From the NCBI GenBank assembly GCA_946811185.2, contig OX328112.1, positions 3,658,001 through 3,722,000 of the forward strand: 64,000 nt of DNA, read 5' to 3'. The stretch is from Hippopus hippopus. Taxonomy: Eukaryota; Mollusca; Bivalvia; Cardiida; Cardiidae. The position numbers were made by a program, and so were the translations under genes. Every line of letters starts with the position of its first letter. Position 1 is the stretch's first letter. Below the pieces are notes generated by a model that ran no database searches, had not been told where the DNA came from, and worked only from the letters and a program-made list of their open reading frames with translations. This document shows, piece after piece, positions 21,343 to 33,634 of the stretch.

Positions 21343-22952
21343 CTGTACTGGCTGAAAGCCAGCAGAACTTATGTCATGGCGTGGGTTTCAGTTGTCCGTC
21401 CGTCCGTCTGTCCCCCTGTCTGTCTGTTAGTCTTTTTGTTATTTACGTGAATAAATCTGCATTTGTTATCAGATTTCCATGAAACTTGCACGGTTTGTTT
21501 ATCTCATCAATAGCTTCAACCCTATTGATTTTGAAAAAAATCCAACAAACAGTATGGGAAAAGTAGCCATTTCAAGTTGAAATTTTTCATTTCTTGTGTA
21601 AGCGAATGTCTGCATTTGTTATCAGATTTTTGTGAAACTTGCAGTTTGTTTATGTTATCAATAGCTTCAACCCTATTGAAAAAAATCCAACAAACAGTAT
21701 GGGAAAGTAGCCATTTCAAGTTGAAAATTTTTATTCCTTGTTTACGCGATAAAGTCTGCATTTGTTATCAGATTTTTGTGAAACTTGCACAGTTTGTTTA
21801 TCTCATCAATAGCTTTAACCGGATTGATTTTGAAAAAAAATCTAATAAACAGTATGGGAAAAGTAGCCATTTCAAGTTGAAAATTTCAATTTCTTGTTTA
21901 CGCAATAAAGTCAGCATTTGTTGTCAGATTGTCAAGAAACATGCAGAGTTTGTTTATCTTATCAATAGCTTCAACCCTACTGATTTTGAAAAAACCCAAC
22001 AAACAGTATAGGAAAAGTAGCCATTTCAAGTTGAAAATTTTCATGTCTTGTTTACGCGATGCAGTCAGCATTTCTTGTTTTAATCTTTGTATTTTTAGGT
22101 GTACTGGCTGAAAGCCAGCAGAGCTTATGTCATGGCGTGATTTCCATCGTCCGTCCATCCATGATCTGTCCGTCTGTCTGTCCATTAGTCTTTTTCTTGT
22201 TTATGTGATAAAGCCTGCATTTGTGGTCAGATTTCCATCAAACTTGCACAGTGTGTTTATCTCATCAATAGCTTCAACCCTATTGATTTTTGGAGAACCA
22301 ACAAATAGTATGGGAAAAGTAGCCATTTCAAGTTGAAAATGTTTATTTCTTGTTTACGCAATAGTTTGCATTTGTTATCAGATTTTTGTGAAACTTGCAC
22401 AATTTGTTTATCTCATCAATAGCTTCAACCCAATTGATTTTGAAAAAAATCTTAACAGTATAAGAAAAGTAGCCATTTCAAGTGGAAAATTTCCATTTCT
22501 TGTTTATGCAATAAAGTCTGCATTTGTGGTCAGATTTCAATTAACCTTGCACAGTTTGTTTATCTTATCAATAGCTTCAACCCTATTGATTTTGAAAAAA
22601 ATCCAACAAACAGTTTGGGAAAAGTAGCCATTTCAAGTTGAAAATGTTAATTTCTTGTTTACATGATAAAAGTCTGCATTTGTTATCAGATTTTTGTGAA
22701 ACTTGCAGTTTGTTTATCTCATCAATAGTCTCAATCATATTGATTTTGATAAAATAAAATAAACAGTATGGGAAAAGTAGCCATTTCAAGTTGAAAATTT
22801 AATTTTCTTGTTTACGTGATGAATTCAGCATTTCTTGTTTTAATCTTTGTGTTTTTTTTTTTTTCTTTTTGCATCAGGAATTCATAATGTATGCTAGCAT
22901 AAAAACAAAATCACTGCCAGTAGAGCAATTTCAGGCCCTTCAGGGCCTCTAG
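21343..22952. mobile_element. Pearl/Helentron-like element, two modules (unit B)
   Basis: Same layout as in unit A with four full cores per module. It differs at a few bases in module 2 (for example TTTACGCAATAG for TTTACGCGATAG). The terminal hairpin plus CTAG ends at 22952. Confidence 0.55.
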
Positions 22953-23211
22953 TTACTTGTACATTGTACTATGCTTTTCTTTACTTTTACATTATTCTAT
23001 GCTTTTCTTTAATTTCATAGTATCAATTTTTTTTTTATAGCAAAGACATTCTAGCAATTGTAGAACCCTAGTTATAATTTCTTGGCCTGAGCTTTCTCTA
23101 TTCAATCTAACAATACTGGAACCACATGTCATACTTTATCCCTCTGAGTATGTAAATTTATTGCTATCACTATTCTAATCAGGGAATTGGGAAGGGGATT
23201 TTTCTTAGAAA

Positions 23212-25284
23212 GGATGGGCTGGTTTAAGTTGTGTTGGATTTGGAATGGGAGGAAGTATCTTGGATTGTAGGTTGGGTTAGTGGTTGCGGGTTGGGTTTTG
23301 TGAGGAGGGTTGGGGATTGGGTTTTGGGAGGGTTGGGGATGGGTGGGGTGGGGTGGGGTGGGGTTGGGAGGGGAGGGGTGGGGTGGGGTGGGAAGGGGTG
23401 GGTTTTGGGTTAGGAGGGGTAGTATATAGGTAGTTAGTGTAGTTGAGTAGGTAAGGTAGTTTTAGTAGTGTTGGTAAGTAGAGTAGAAATATTAGATAGG
23501 TAGGTAAGTAGCGTAGGGTAGAGTTGGTAGATTAGTTTAAGTAGGTAGGTTAAATTGGTAGATTAAGTATTTAAGCTAGATTGAGTAGAGTAATTTAGAT
23601 AGTAAAGAGAGGTTAATTAGAGAACTATGAAAGATATTGTAGGTATAGTAGGTGAGTAAGTTAGAAATGAATAACAGGCTAGAGGGGTAGATGAAGAGGG
23701 AAGGTAGAAGTAGAAAGGTGTAAAGAGTAAGGAGGAAGATAGGTCAGTAGAATTATAGAGAAGAAAGTGTAGAGTAGGAAGGCAGTCTGTAGGTTGGTTA
23801 AGTAGGTTGCTCAGGAGAGTAGGAATGTAGTTATAGTGGGAAGGTATAATGGAAAAAGTGGAGTAAAGTAAGTAGGTCAGTTTGTTGATGTGTAGGTAAG
23901 TAGAGTCATTATGTAGAAAGAGTTAGTTAGGTTTGTTATGTAGGTAGGTTTGTAGTGTAGAGTAGGAAGGCAGTCTGTAGCTTGGTCAAGTAGGTTGCTC
24001 AGGAGAGTAGGAATGTAGGTATAGTAGGAAGGTAGAATGGAAAAAGTGGAGAAAAGTAAGTAGGTCAGTTTGTTGATATGTATGTAGAGTCATTATGTAG
24101 AAAGAGTTGGTAGTTAGGTAGGTAGGTTTGTAGAGTCAGCCAGGGTAGTAGGAAAAGTAGAGAGGATGTAGTGTAGGCATGTGAGTAGTGTATGTAGATA
24201 GGTAGAGTCGATAGGCAGAAAGAGTAGGTAGGTAGGTAAGTAGTGTCCACTAGGTAGGTTGGTTGGTAGGTAGATAGATAATGTAGGTAAGTAGAGTCAG
24301 CCGGGCGGGAAGAGTGGAGATGATGTAGGTTATTCATGTTGGTAGTTTGGTAGTGTATGTTCTGTAGGTAGAGTGAAAAGGCAGAAAGAGGAGGTAGGTA
24401 GGTAGGTACGTAGGTTGGTTGGTTGGTGGGTTGGAAGCATAGAGAAGAGAGGGTGAAGGGTATTTTTTCTGGTAGTTTATGTGTGTAGGTAAAGTCAGTT
24501 GGCAGGAAGGATGGGCAGGTAGACTGGTAGCTTGATTAGTAGGTAGGTGTATCAGTAGGTTGAGAAGCTAGGTAAGTTGGTAGAGTAGGTTTATTTTTAG
24601 AGTTTTATTAGGTAGAGTGAGACATCTAGAGTAGATAGGTCATAAGATAGAGTAGGTAGGTTGGTAGAAAGACCAAGTTGGTAGGTGAAATAGGTAGATA
24701 GGTAGGTTTAATAAGTAAGGAAATATAATGTAGATAGGAGAGTAGGTTTATGTAAGGTTAGGGGAGAGGAAGGAAGAAAGGACAGAAGGAAGAAGGAACG
24801 AAAGAAAATAAGGAAGTAAGGAGCAGAGAGAGAGAGAGAGAGAGTGAATGAGAGAAAGAGAGAGAAGGGGAAGGAATGGAAAGTTTGTGAAAAAAGGAAG
24901 GAAGGGATAGAGAAAAAAAGAAAGAAAGGAAGGGAGAAAAGGAGGAAGGAAAGAAGGTAGGAAGAAAGGAAGAATGGAAGGAAGGGGCAGAGAGGACAGG
25001 GAGGGAGAGAAAGGAGAAAGAAAGGGGGAGAGAAAGGAGGAAGAAAGGGGAAGAGAGAAAGTGTAGGATGGTAGAGTAGTTAAATAAGGTAATGTAAGGA
25101 GGGAGGGTAAAGGGAAGGGAGGGTAAAGGGAAGGGAGGGGAAGGGGAAGGGAGGGGGGAGAAGTGGGGGGGGAGGGAAAAATGAAGGGGAGGGGCACATA
25201 GGGAAGGGACCAGAAGGTTTGGGAGGGAAATGAAAAGAGGAATGATGAAAGGCATAGGGAAGGAGAAAGACAGGAAGAAAGGAT
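23212..25284 (+). repeat. Strand-asymmetric G-rich, TAGG-like and polypurine compartment (unit B)
   Basis: Sub-parts: G-run tract 23212-23419 (one GGGGT longer than unit A), TAGG-like repeat 23420-24759, polypurine 24760-25284. I see no difference from unit A in the polypurine part. Confidence 0.85.
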
Positions 25285-25427
25285 CAGTGCAGTTGTTTAG
25301 GGCTAAAATTAAAGAAATTCAAAAACTTTTTGGTCATGTGGTTCCAGGCAAATTTAAAGCAATGTATGTTTCACCTTTTCTACAATATTAATATTTGACA
25401 AATTTTAATTTAACTATTTCACAATTC

Positions 25428-25513
25428 AATTCACAATGCATACATAATTATGAATGCTAGAAAATAAGCAGAATCACTGCTAGTAGAGGGATTTAGGCCA
25501 TCAAGGGTTCTTA
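25428..25513. mobile_element. Second pearl/Helentron-like terminus (unit B)
   Basis: Same as unit A except TTTAGGCCATC for TTTAGCCCATC. Confidence 0.45.
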
Positions 25514-25675
25514 GTTTTCTGCACTTATTTTGTCAGTGAAAAGTTTTCAAAAAGATTTTAGCCTTAGTCTTCCAAAATGTGGAATGCATTATTACTCTTG
25601 ATTCAGGTACATCCAGTCTTGTTTATATATTTTCTTTCTTTGCATAGAAGTTTTTAAACAAAGCCTAGGAAAAAC

Positions 25676-25958
25676 ATCAAGTAGAGTACAGGACTTGAGG
25701 CTAGAGGGTCGCTGGTTTGAATCTCCATCAGGGGATTTATTTTTCCCTTAGATTGATTATAGTCATTGCATCAAGGTTTATTCCTCTCTCACCCTTGACT
25801 TTATTCTTTGAGATGGGTGTTAAAGAAATGCAGCCAGGGATTGAGAAGAATATAATTATTGTACATAAAGAACTGCAGAAAATCATGCACAGGTGCAGAT
25901 TTTTTTTGTCTTGGTATGTACATGTTCAATGATGCGTTGCCTTCAGTAAAAAAGTTGC
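25676..25958 (+). mobile_element. SINE 2 (unit B)
   Basis: I see no difference from the unit A copy. Confidence 0.6.
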
Positions 25959-27107
25959 ATTCACTAGGCACTAGAAAAACAGGGTTTACTCTAGAGGTGA
26001 TATTTTCAGTACAATGGTAAAAAAATTATGAAGGTTTGACAATATCAATGGACTATTAGTATTTTGAAAGTGGATCAACTTTGGTTTACAAGGAGGTCAA
26101 ATGGCTGGGGGGGAAAATGTGCACCAATTAGGTCACATTTATAGTCCATTGCTCATGAAATATGGCCATAAGTTATCTGTGTAGTTTGAAATTGTGGGTC
26201 AATTTGTTGGTCAAATTTTGCAGTCTTTAAAATTTATATGTGAACTGTATCTAGAGACTCCATTATGATCCAATAGTAATGAAATGTCAGAATACTGGAC
26301 TTGATATTTTTTAACTGGGTCACCCTGACTAAAGATAATTTAAAAAAGATCTTACATGCCCATTGTAATCTACATTGTCATTCCAATGTTAATGAGATGT
26401 AGCCAGAAAATTTGTTGCAATATTATCAGAAATGAGGTTGAAATCTGGTTGAAAGTATGGCTAGGTCAAGTAATACAAAGACCTTATGTGCAATCAAGAA
26501 GCTAATTTTAGCTTCCATTGCCTGTACATGATGTTTTTTATAACATGTTAGAGGAGTTGTCATTTAAATATCTTCTTTTCTGAGGCATTCATGATCTTGC
26601 AAAGCCTTTCCAGGAAATACAGCAAATAGGCACAGCACTGCACCCACTAGAAGTTGAAACCGGCCATTCAGGTCTTGGTGATCTATATATATAATGCTTT
26701 CACAACCATCAAGAATAAAAACAATGATTCAGTTCATTTGAACAATGTCAAAAATTTTCTGCAGAAAAGAATGCCTACTGGTACTGAAACACAAGATTAC
26801 ATAGACATGTAAGAATGGGCTGTCTACATTTAAAGAACAGCACTATAGTTCAGGTCATCTGGTCCTTTGCCCTACAGTTTTAAGAGAGACTACACCTAAG
26901 GTTTACTTAAAGATTTGAATACCATTTTACTACCAGATGAAGGGTGTAGTTAATTTTACAAAGGATTTTGCAAAGTACATACTTATCCATTAATTTTACA
27001 AGCAATTTGAACGTGCTGCACTATTTTCCAAGCAAATAACTAGTATGATGATTGAAGACCAAATACCTTTTATACATCATAGCAGTTCATTACTTTCTGG
27101 ATGCATG

Positions 27108-28107
27108 TGAGATTGAATGAATTAGCAAAGATTCTTGTAAGAATGTTTGTATCATCAAGAATATAACAATTTTAAACAAAGTCAATAAAGGACTTTTTAG
27201 GATAAAATGGAAAAGTAATTGAATTACTTGAAAAAATGGAAAAAGAAAAAAAAAATCAATAAATCAAATAAAAAATTAAAAAAAAAAAAAAATGTTTAAA
27301 AAAATGTTTTTAAAAAAAAATATATATATGACCAAAAAAAAGAAATAAAAATTGATATTTTTTATGAAAAACTTCAATAAAAGACAAAAAAATTGGAAAA
27401 AAGATGAAAAAAAAAAAAAAAAAAAATTGTGTGTATTTAAGAAGTGTGAGATTGAATGAATTAGCAAAGATTCTTGTAAGAATGTTTGTATCATCAAGAA
27501 TATAACAATTTTAAACAAAGTCAATAAAGGACTTTTTAGGTTAAAATGGAAAAGAAATTGAATTACTTGAAAAAATGGAAACAGAAAATAAATAAATAAA
27601 ATAAAAAATTAAAAAAAAAAAAAAAAGTTTAAAAAAAAGAAAAAATGTTTAAAAAAAAAAAAAAAAAAAAAATATGACCAAAAAAAAAATTAGAAGAAAA
27701 AGAAATAAAAATTGATATTTTTTATGAAAAACTTCAATAAAAGACAAAAAAATTGGAAAAAGGATGATAAGAAAAAAAAAAAAAAAAAATTGTGTGTATT
27801 TAAGAAGTGTGAGAGTGAATGAATTAGCAAAGATTCTTGTAAGAACGTTAATATCTATAACAATTCTAAAGTCGAAAAGGACTTTTAAGAATAAAATGGA
27901 AAAGAAATTGGAAATACTTAAAAAAATGGGAAAAAAAAAATAAATAAATAAATAAAATGTTTAAAAAAAACATAATAATGACAATGAAATTAGAAAAAAG
28001 GGAATAAAAATTGACATTTTTTATGAAAAACTTCAATAAAAGACAAAAAAAAAAATGGAAAAAGGATAAAAAAAAAAATGTGTGTATCTAAGAAGTGTGT
28101 GTGTGTG
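27108..28107 (+). repeat. A-rich block of three subrepeats (unit B)
   Basis: Subrepeats start near 27108, 27447 and 27810. I see no difference from the unit A block. Confidence 0.85.
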
Positions 28108-28515
28108 TTGAGACTTGAGAGTATGAACTTAATTTAATATTTCCGAAAGTTTTCCTCATCCATAATCCAGGAGATTTCAGTCCTTTACTTCCAAATCTCA
28201 AGCAATCATGTTTCAGATCTGATACTAAAATGATGAAAAAAAAAAAAAGAATCATAAAGTTCATATGTTTAGGACTTTTATTCCATAAAATATACAAGTA
28301 AAAGACTCAATGAGAGTTTTTTGCAGATTTTCAACCCCTATCCTGCTAAATAACTAACATGAAACTTTCAAGCTGATAGTAAAAACCCAAATATTGCTAT
28401 TTTATCTCTCACCAAACAGTGTAGATCCAAGATCAGACTGTATGTCCTGTACAATCTTATCTTTATCTACACTATCCAAAAAAAGGTCAGTGAGTCGCAT
28501 TATGCAGGCTACGGG

Positions 28516-28775
28516 TTAACCCTTAACCAAACAATCCCTGGTTTTTACGACCCTGACCTAGCGGTGTTTTGAAAACATTGTGGGAAAAGGATAAAATGCT
28601 GGTAACTAGCATTTTCTCCTTTTCCCACAATGTTTTCTACCCTGATAGAAACAAAATTCAGTTTTTGAGTTACGTTTATTTTGTCGTTGAAAGTGCTTTC
28701 AATTTAGACCAGTCTAAAATTTCATTGTTTGGTAAAGGAATAAGGAGAGATCGATTTTTCAATATCAATGTCTAA
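28516..28775. mobile_element. piggyBac-like relic with hairpin (unit B)
   Basis: Hairpin arms at 28571-28600 and 28608-28637. Same sequence as unit A. Confidence 0.5.
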
Positions 28776-31700
28776 CATGATGAGTTGTTAGAAGTCCTTT
28801 TTTTTTTTCAGAAATGAGAAATGAAATGATTTAATGTTTTTTGCTTTGTCAGATGGTCTTGTGTGACCATTAGGCTTAGAACTTGTAATATTTTTGTATG
28901 CAGTAACATTTTGTGAACCTCTCTACCAGGACTGTTGAAATTAAAGCTGTTGGGTAGCATGTGACCCTGCTTCAAGATGGATTAAGTTATGGCCTTTGAG
29001 TCAAATATTGTAAAATGAAGAAAAAAATGCTGTTTTCATTTAGTAAAGACTTTTAAAGTCATTTAAGAAACCATGAAGCATTTACAACACAATTTGCTCT
29101 TGATGACCCTTTGGAAGTGAGTTTCGAAAACATGGTTTTACCATTGTCCAAGAGAAATTGCAATATTCTAGCCAGATATGATTCATTTTTGAAAAAGATT
29201 GCAAATTTGGGCAAGTTTGAAGTTTTATCTCACAATGAAAAGATTAGCCTAATGCTACCAAATTTGAAATAAATGATCGGTTTTGTGAACCTTCCTAAGT
29301 TTTTTTTCTGATGGTTTTTTTTTTTTAATGTGAAGTTCAGGGGTGCGGAAATCCTACGTCCGACTCGTCCGACTCGGGTAAATTTGATGTCGGACAAGTG
29401 GCTTTTTGCAATCTACTCGTCCGCGGACAAGTAGAAAATGAGGAGAAAATTGAAAGTAAAGATCTTTAACATTATCCTTGTGAAATAGAAATATTCTCTT
29501 CGTCTCACTTCGTAAACTTCAACATTTTTGAATTGAATTATGATAAACTTTTCCCTGACATCTGGAATCAAAAACAAACATTTGGCTGAATCTGATTTTA
29601 TGTGCTACGCAGGCTTTTTATTGATTTTGACTGCGCTGCAGTACGGCCAAAATGTTGTGGTTTCTTCGCGCCATTTGATTTGTTTAATGGAGGCAACCAT
29701 AACCGAGCCGAGTTATTTTTTGCACATTATAACACCGCATGTAGACTTGATGCGCTTGTCATTTCCCTATCATTCAATATCAAATTCTTTTTTATTATTC
29801 GCAAAAACTTGCAGCTGACAAAAAAAGTTGTCTTAATTTAACACTGTGGAACACATTCTTAGTTGCAGTAAACGTATTTGAAAGAAAACCAAACATGCTG
29901 TATCCAAGTAAAACATGTCAAGAACCGGGAAACATTACAAAAAGTTTGTTAAAAGGTCTGTAGACGATAAAGGCTAGCGCAGCCATTTTACTTTCGGCGT
30001 AAAATGTTCAAATTCTTTGCAGATATAGATCTATCTGCAGGTAATCAAATCTCCGCATACTGAGTCTCAATCTGAAGTTTCGGGGCAGTCGGACATCGCC
30101 GATTTCCCGTTGTCTGAAAGCTAGACAATTATTATCATTGCACACGATGCAAACTCTACATCTCCAGACACAATAACCAAGCCTAGCCTTTTAACTTCCA
30201 CAGATAATGAATCCCTTGTATCATATGATGGCTGGTAAGCAGTTCTGCTGAAGTATTAACTCCAGCACCCATAGGTTTACCACAGTAGTGTAAAAAAAAA
30301 GGGCTGTAAGTGTAAACACTGAGATATTTGGCCATGGTCTAAGCAGTTATAGTGTAACTGTTGAATCTTTTTCAATTATTAAATTGTTGTACCTTTCTAT
30401 TTACTGTATGTATGTACAGTGCCATTAATTTGTTTTATTGACCTTGAAAGTCGGTCTGCTTTTTCCGAATTTGGCCAAAATCAAGCTTGAATATTCCAAA
30501 ATGAAAGGCTAAGGCCCCTTCCCAATTTTTGGGAAAAAAAGCCCAGTACAGTCCTACGTACAAGCCCACTTTCTCTGAAAATCCCAGATTCTGGTGGAAC
30601 AGTTACCTTGTCAAGCATCCTGATAGGGCAGTATAATTTATTGCATGTAATTAGTCTGAATCAATCAGTCTGACCAGAAACTCTGTTCTCTGGGTCATTG
30701 TGTGAAACTTGATCCTAAAATTGATAAGCCCTGGAAAGTCTTGCATTCAGAGCACTTGAATTTGTCCAGTTCCAAGAAATGATTTTGAACATGTTTCAGT
30801 TCCTGTACATGCTAGGTATAGGGGAGGGTAGACTGTAACAATCTTTTTATTTAAGCACAATAAACTTTGGATTTTGCTGCCATTGAAAGTTAAATTAGAA
30901 ATTCATAACAGAATGTAGATTTTAGATTTATTCAGAAATGTACTTATCTTGCAGTTATGGTCATTATTGATACTTTATCATTATTTTATGAAGAAGCTTA
31001 AAATTTTGAGGGATTAAGGTTAATATATATAAATTTGAGTCTTGCCTTGCTGGTGCAACTTTACCAGCAAAAGTTTTGCTTCTCATGATGGATTTTTAAG
31101 AAATCAAAAGAATGGCCATACACGGTATTGCATTTTACTAAGTAAAACCATTTACTAAATAAGCTAGGACTTAAAATTATATCCTTACAGCTAGAGAGAA
31201 GAAACTCTGTTAAAACTTGAAATTGTGTAGACCTACTCAGCTGTGTAAACATAGATAAATATCCAATACATGTATGTATAGTGTAAGGGATAGAAAAACT
31301 CACGGGATTTGTTCTTATTTAAAACCCTGAAAAAGACAACAGCGCTGTCTTGAAAGGCATCCAACAATGATAGTGAATTTTCTATCCGTCATAATCTGTG
31401 CACCTTATAGCTATCAGGGGCAACATTTAGAATGAAGATACAAGAATGATTATAGATTCATAAAATAAAGATGAAATAGGTGGAAAACTGGCTGAAAACA
31501 AGTATAGATGAATCCGTAACCCCTAAAGCTCCTGAAGTTGCAGTTTCTTGCTTCCTTTTTCTTGACCTGATGTTTTTGCTTTCAAAGGGATTGAAATGTC
31601 TACAATATTTAGTTTACGTTTTTAACACTCTCCCACATTGATATGGACGAAAACAGTGTTGAAAATGGCTTAAAACCCTAATCTAAAAAATATCTGGGGC

Positions 31701-31881
31701 TTTCTACATGAGAGGGGAAGTTGATCTTTGACAGCCGGCAAGTAAACTCTATCAGGAAAGTTTGAAAATGGACTTGTCAAATGCTATATTTTGCTGTTTC
31801 ATCAGAAACTACATGACTGTTCATCTGATCACATGATGCTTTCTTAGTGCATGGGGGCCATTACAGTCTTATATCTCTTTT

Positions 31882-32194
31882 GGGCCCAGCCAGTAACTCA
31901 GTGGGTTACATCCAAGGCTTGAAATTAGGGGGTTGCAGGTTTGAATCCACAGCTCAGCCATTTCCTTCTTGAAGATTGATTGATAGTCACTGTGACTCGA
32001 TTCACTCACCTCTCACTGCTGATCATGGTTAGGAAAATAATTATGTAGGAAAGATGCCAGTGGTTGGGGAAAGAATATGGTATAAAGTCCTTGTAAAAGC
32101 AAATCAATGTAAGTATGGATAGAGACTTTGGTCTCTGTGATTTACCTGAAATAATGTTGAAATTGGCATTAGACACCAACCAATCAATTAATAC
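31882..32194 (+). mobile_element. SINE 1, tRNA-derived (unit C)
   Basis: I see no difference from the unit B copy; boxes and tail are intact. Confidence 0.75.
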
Positions 32195-33417
32195 AGGTGT
32201 ATCACCTGAGCCCTTTTCATACTATGACTGTCATTGTCTGTTCTACCAAATAGAAAAGGCCAAAGGAGTTTTCAGATACACATGAGGCTGAGCATTGCAA
32301 AATATTAGTTCCTTTATCAATGTAAAAGACAGCAGGGTAATGTGATAGTACGTAGATCTCTATATGTCAAATTCAGACAAAGTTTCATAAAGATTCTAAT
32401 TTAACAATGGTTTGAAATTATGGCCTAGTCTTAGATAACTGATAGAATAGTAAACCAGGCATTCATAATGAAGATTGGCATGAAAGTTCATTCAAGACAG
32501 AGACATTATTAGGGTGACCAAGACAAAAAGTTAATCCAACTGACCTTTAACCCAACAACCAAGTCTTTAATACACCTAGATACTGCTAATAGAGTGATGA
32601 TGTATCTAATATAAATTTTACTTAGTTTCATTGCTTTTGGCTATACATAGGCTTTTTACAAAGTTGGTATCAAGGAGACACAGTGAAAATGGACGAAAAG
32701 TTTGGTCTTAAAGACGATCGCTACAGTTTCACCATTTTTTGAAAACATTCAGAATTTCATGAAACTTTGTGTGGTGATAGTATATTATCTGATCTTCAAA
32801 TATAGGAGATAAAAAAAGGGGGCCACCAGCTTTGGGAAAATTCTACGAATATTTCTTTTAGTACACCCTGAATTGCAGCAGTTCGGGATGAAATTTCACC
32901 TATGAAAACTAAGTCTATTTGTATTTTTTTAAATGACAACAATTATCAGGAAATTTTATGTCATTGTATTGGTGAAACATCAAATTTAATGAAAAAAATA
33001 ATTTAGAGTATACTGAGTATCAATCTTTGAAAAAAAGCATCCTTGACTTATGGCTAAAACACCTTTATTTTGGAAAAAAAAAACCCAAAAAAACAAAGAG
33101 TATCCTTTAAAGTTTTTTTCAATGTTCTAACATTCAGATTTTTCTTATTTTTTCTGTATATAATATTCAGGTACTAAACTACAAGAATCAGGCTTAAAAC
33201 AAATAGGTCACCAGCCTTATTTTTTAAGAAAATACATTTCAAGTTTGTGGGTGGGGCAATAACTAACGAGTAAATGTAGGGTTTGTCAAAGACAAAGACA
33301 TTATATGAAGTAAATTATCCCAATTTTTTCAACAATTCAACAGTGTTTATAAGAATCAAGTTTGTTTGTCATAATAAACCAATCCATATCATATAAATGT
33401 AATACTGATGTTAGCAT

Positions 33418-33634
33418 TTAACCCATTACTAAACGACTAATTCTGGACTTTTCTAAATTTGATGCGTTTGCAGACGCTAAACCATAACCTGGTATTTATG
33501 TATCACAGTCCTTTGATGGGTCAGAAATCATTGTGCGAAAAGGAGACATCAGTCAGTAGGAGTAATTTCTCCTTTTGACATCAATGTTTTCTAATGTTGT
33601 CGGCTGCAGACGCATTGAGATAAGGGATAACCCG
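33418..33634. mobile_element. piggyBac-like non-coding relic (unit C)
   Basis: Same as the unit B copy. Confidence 0.4.

Larger units (their letters stand above)
15437..30874. repeat. Macro-tandem repeat unit B (15,438 bp)
   Basis: Same content and order as unit A. Offsets from A run from +15432 to +15438 because of homopolymer changes and one extra GGGGT in the G-rich tract. I saw no difference from unit C over about the first 9 kb (15437 to ~24500). From about 25.6 kb to its end I saw no difference from the right part of unit A. Stretches between the listed elements hold the same unassigned AT-rich sequence described for unit A at the matching offset. Confidence 0.95.
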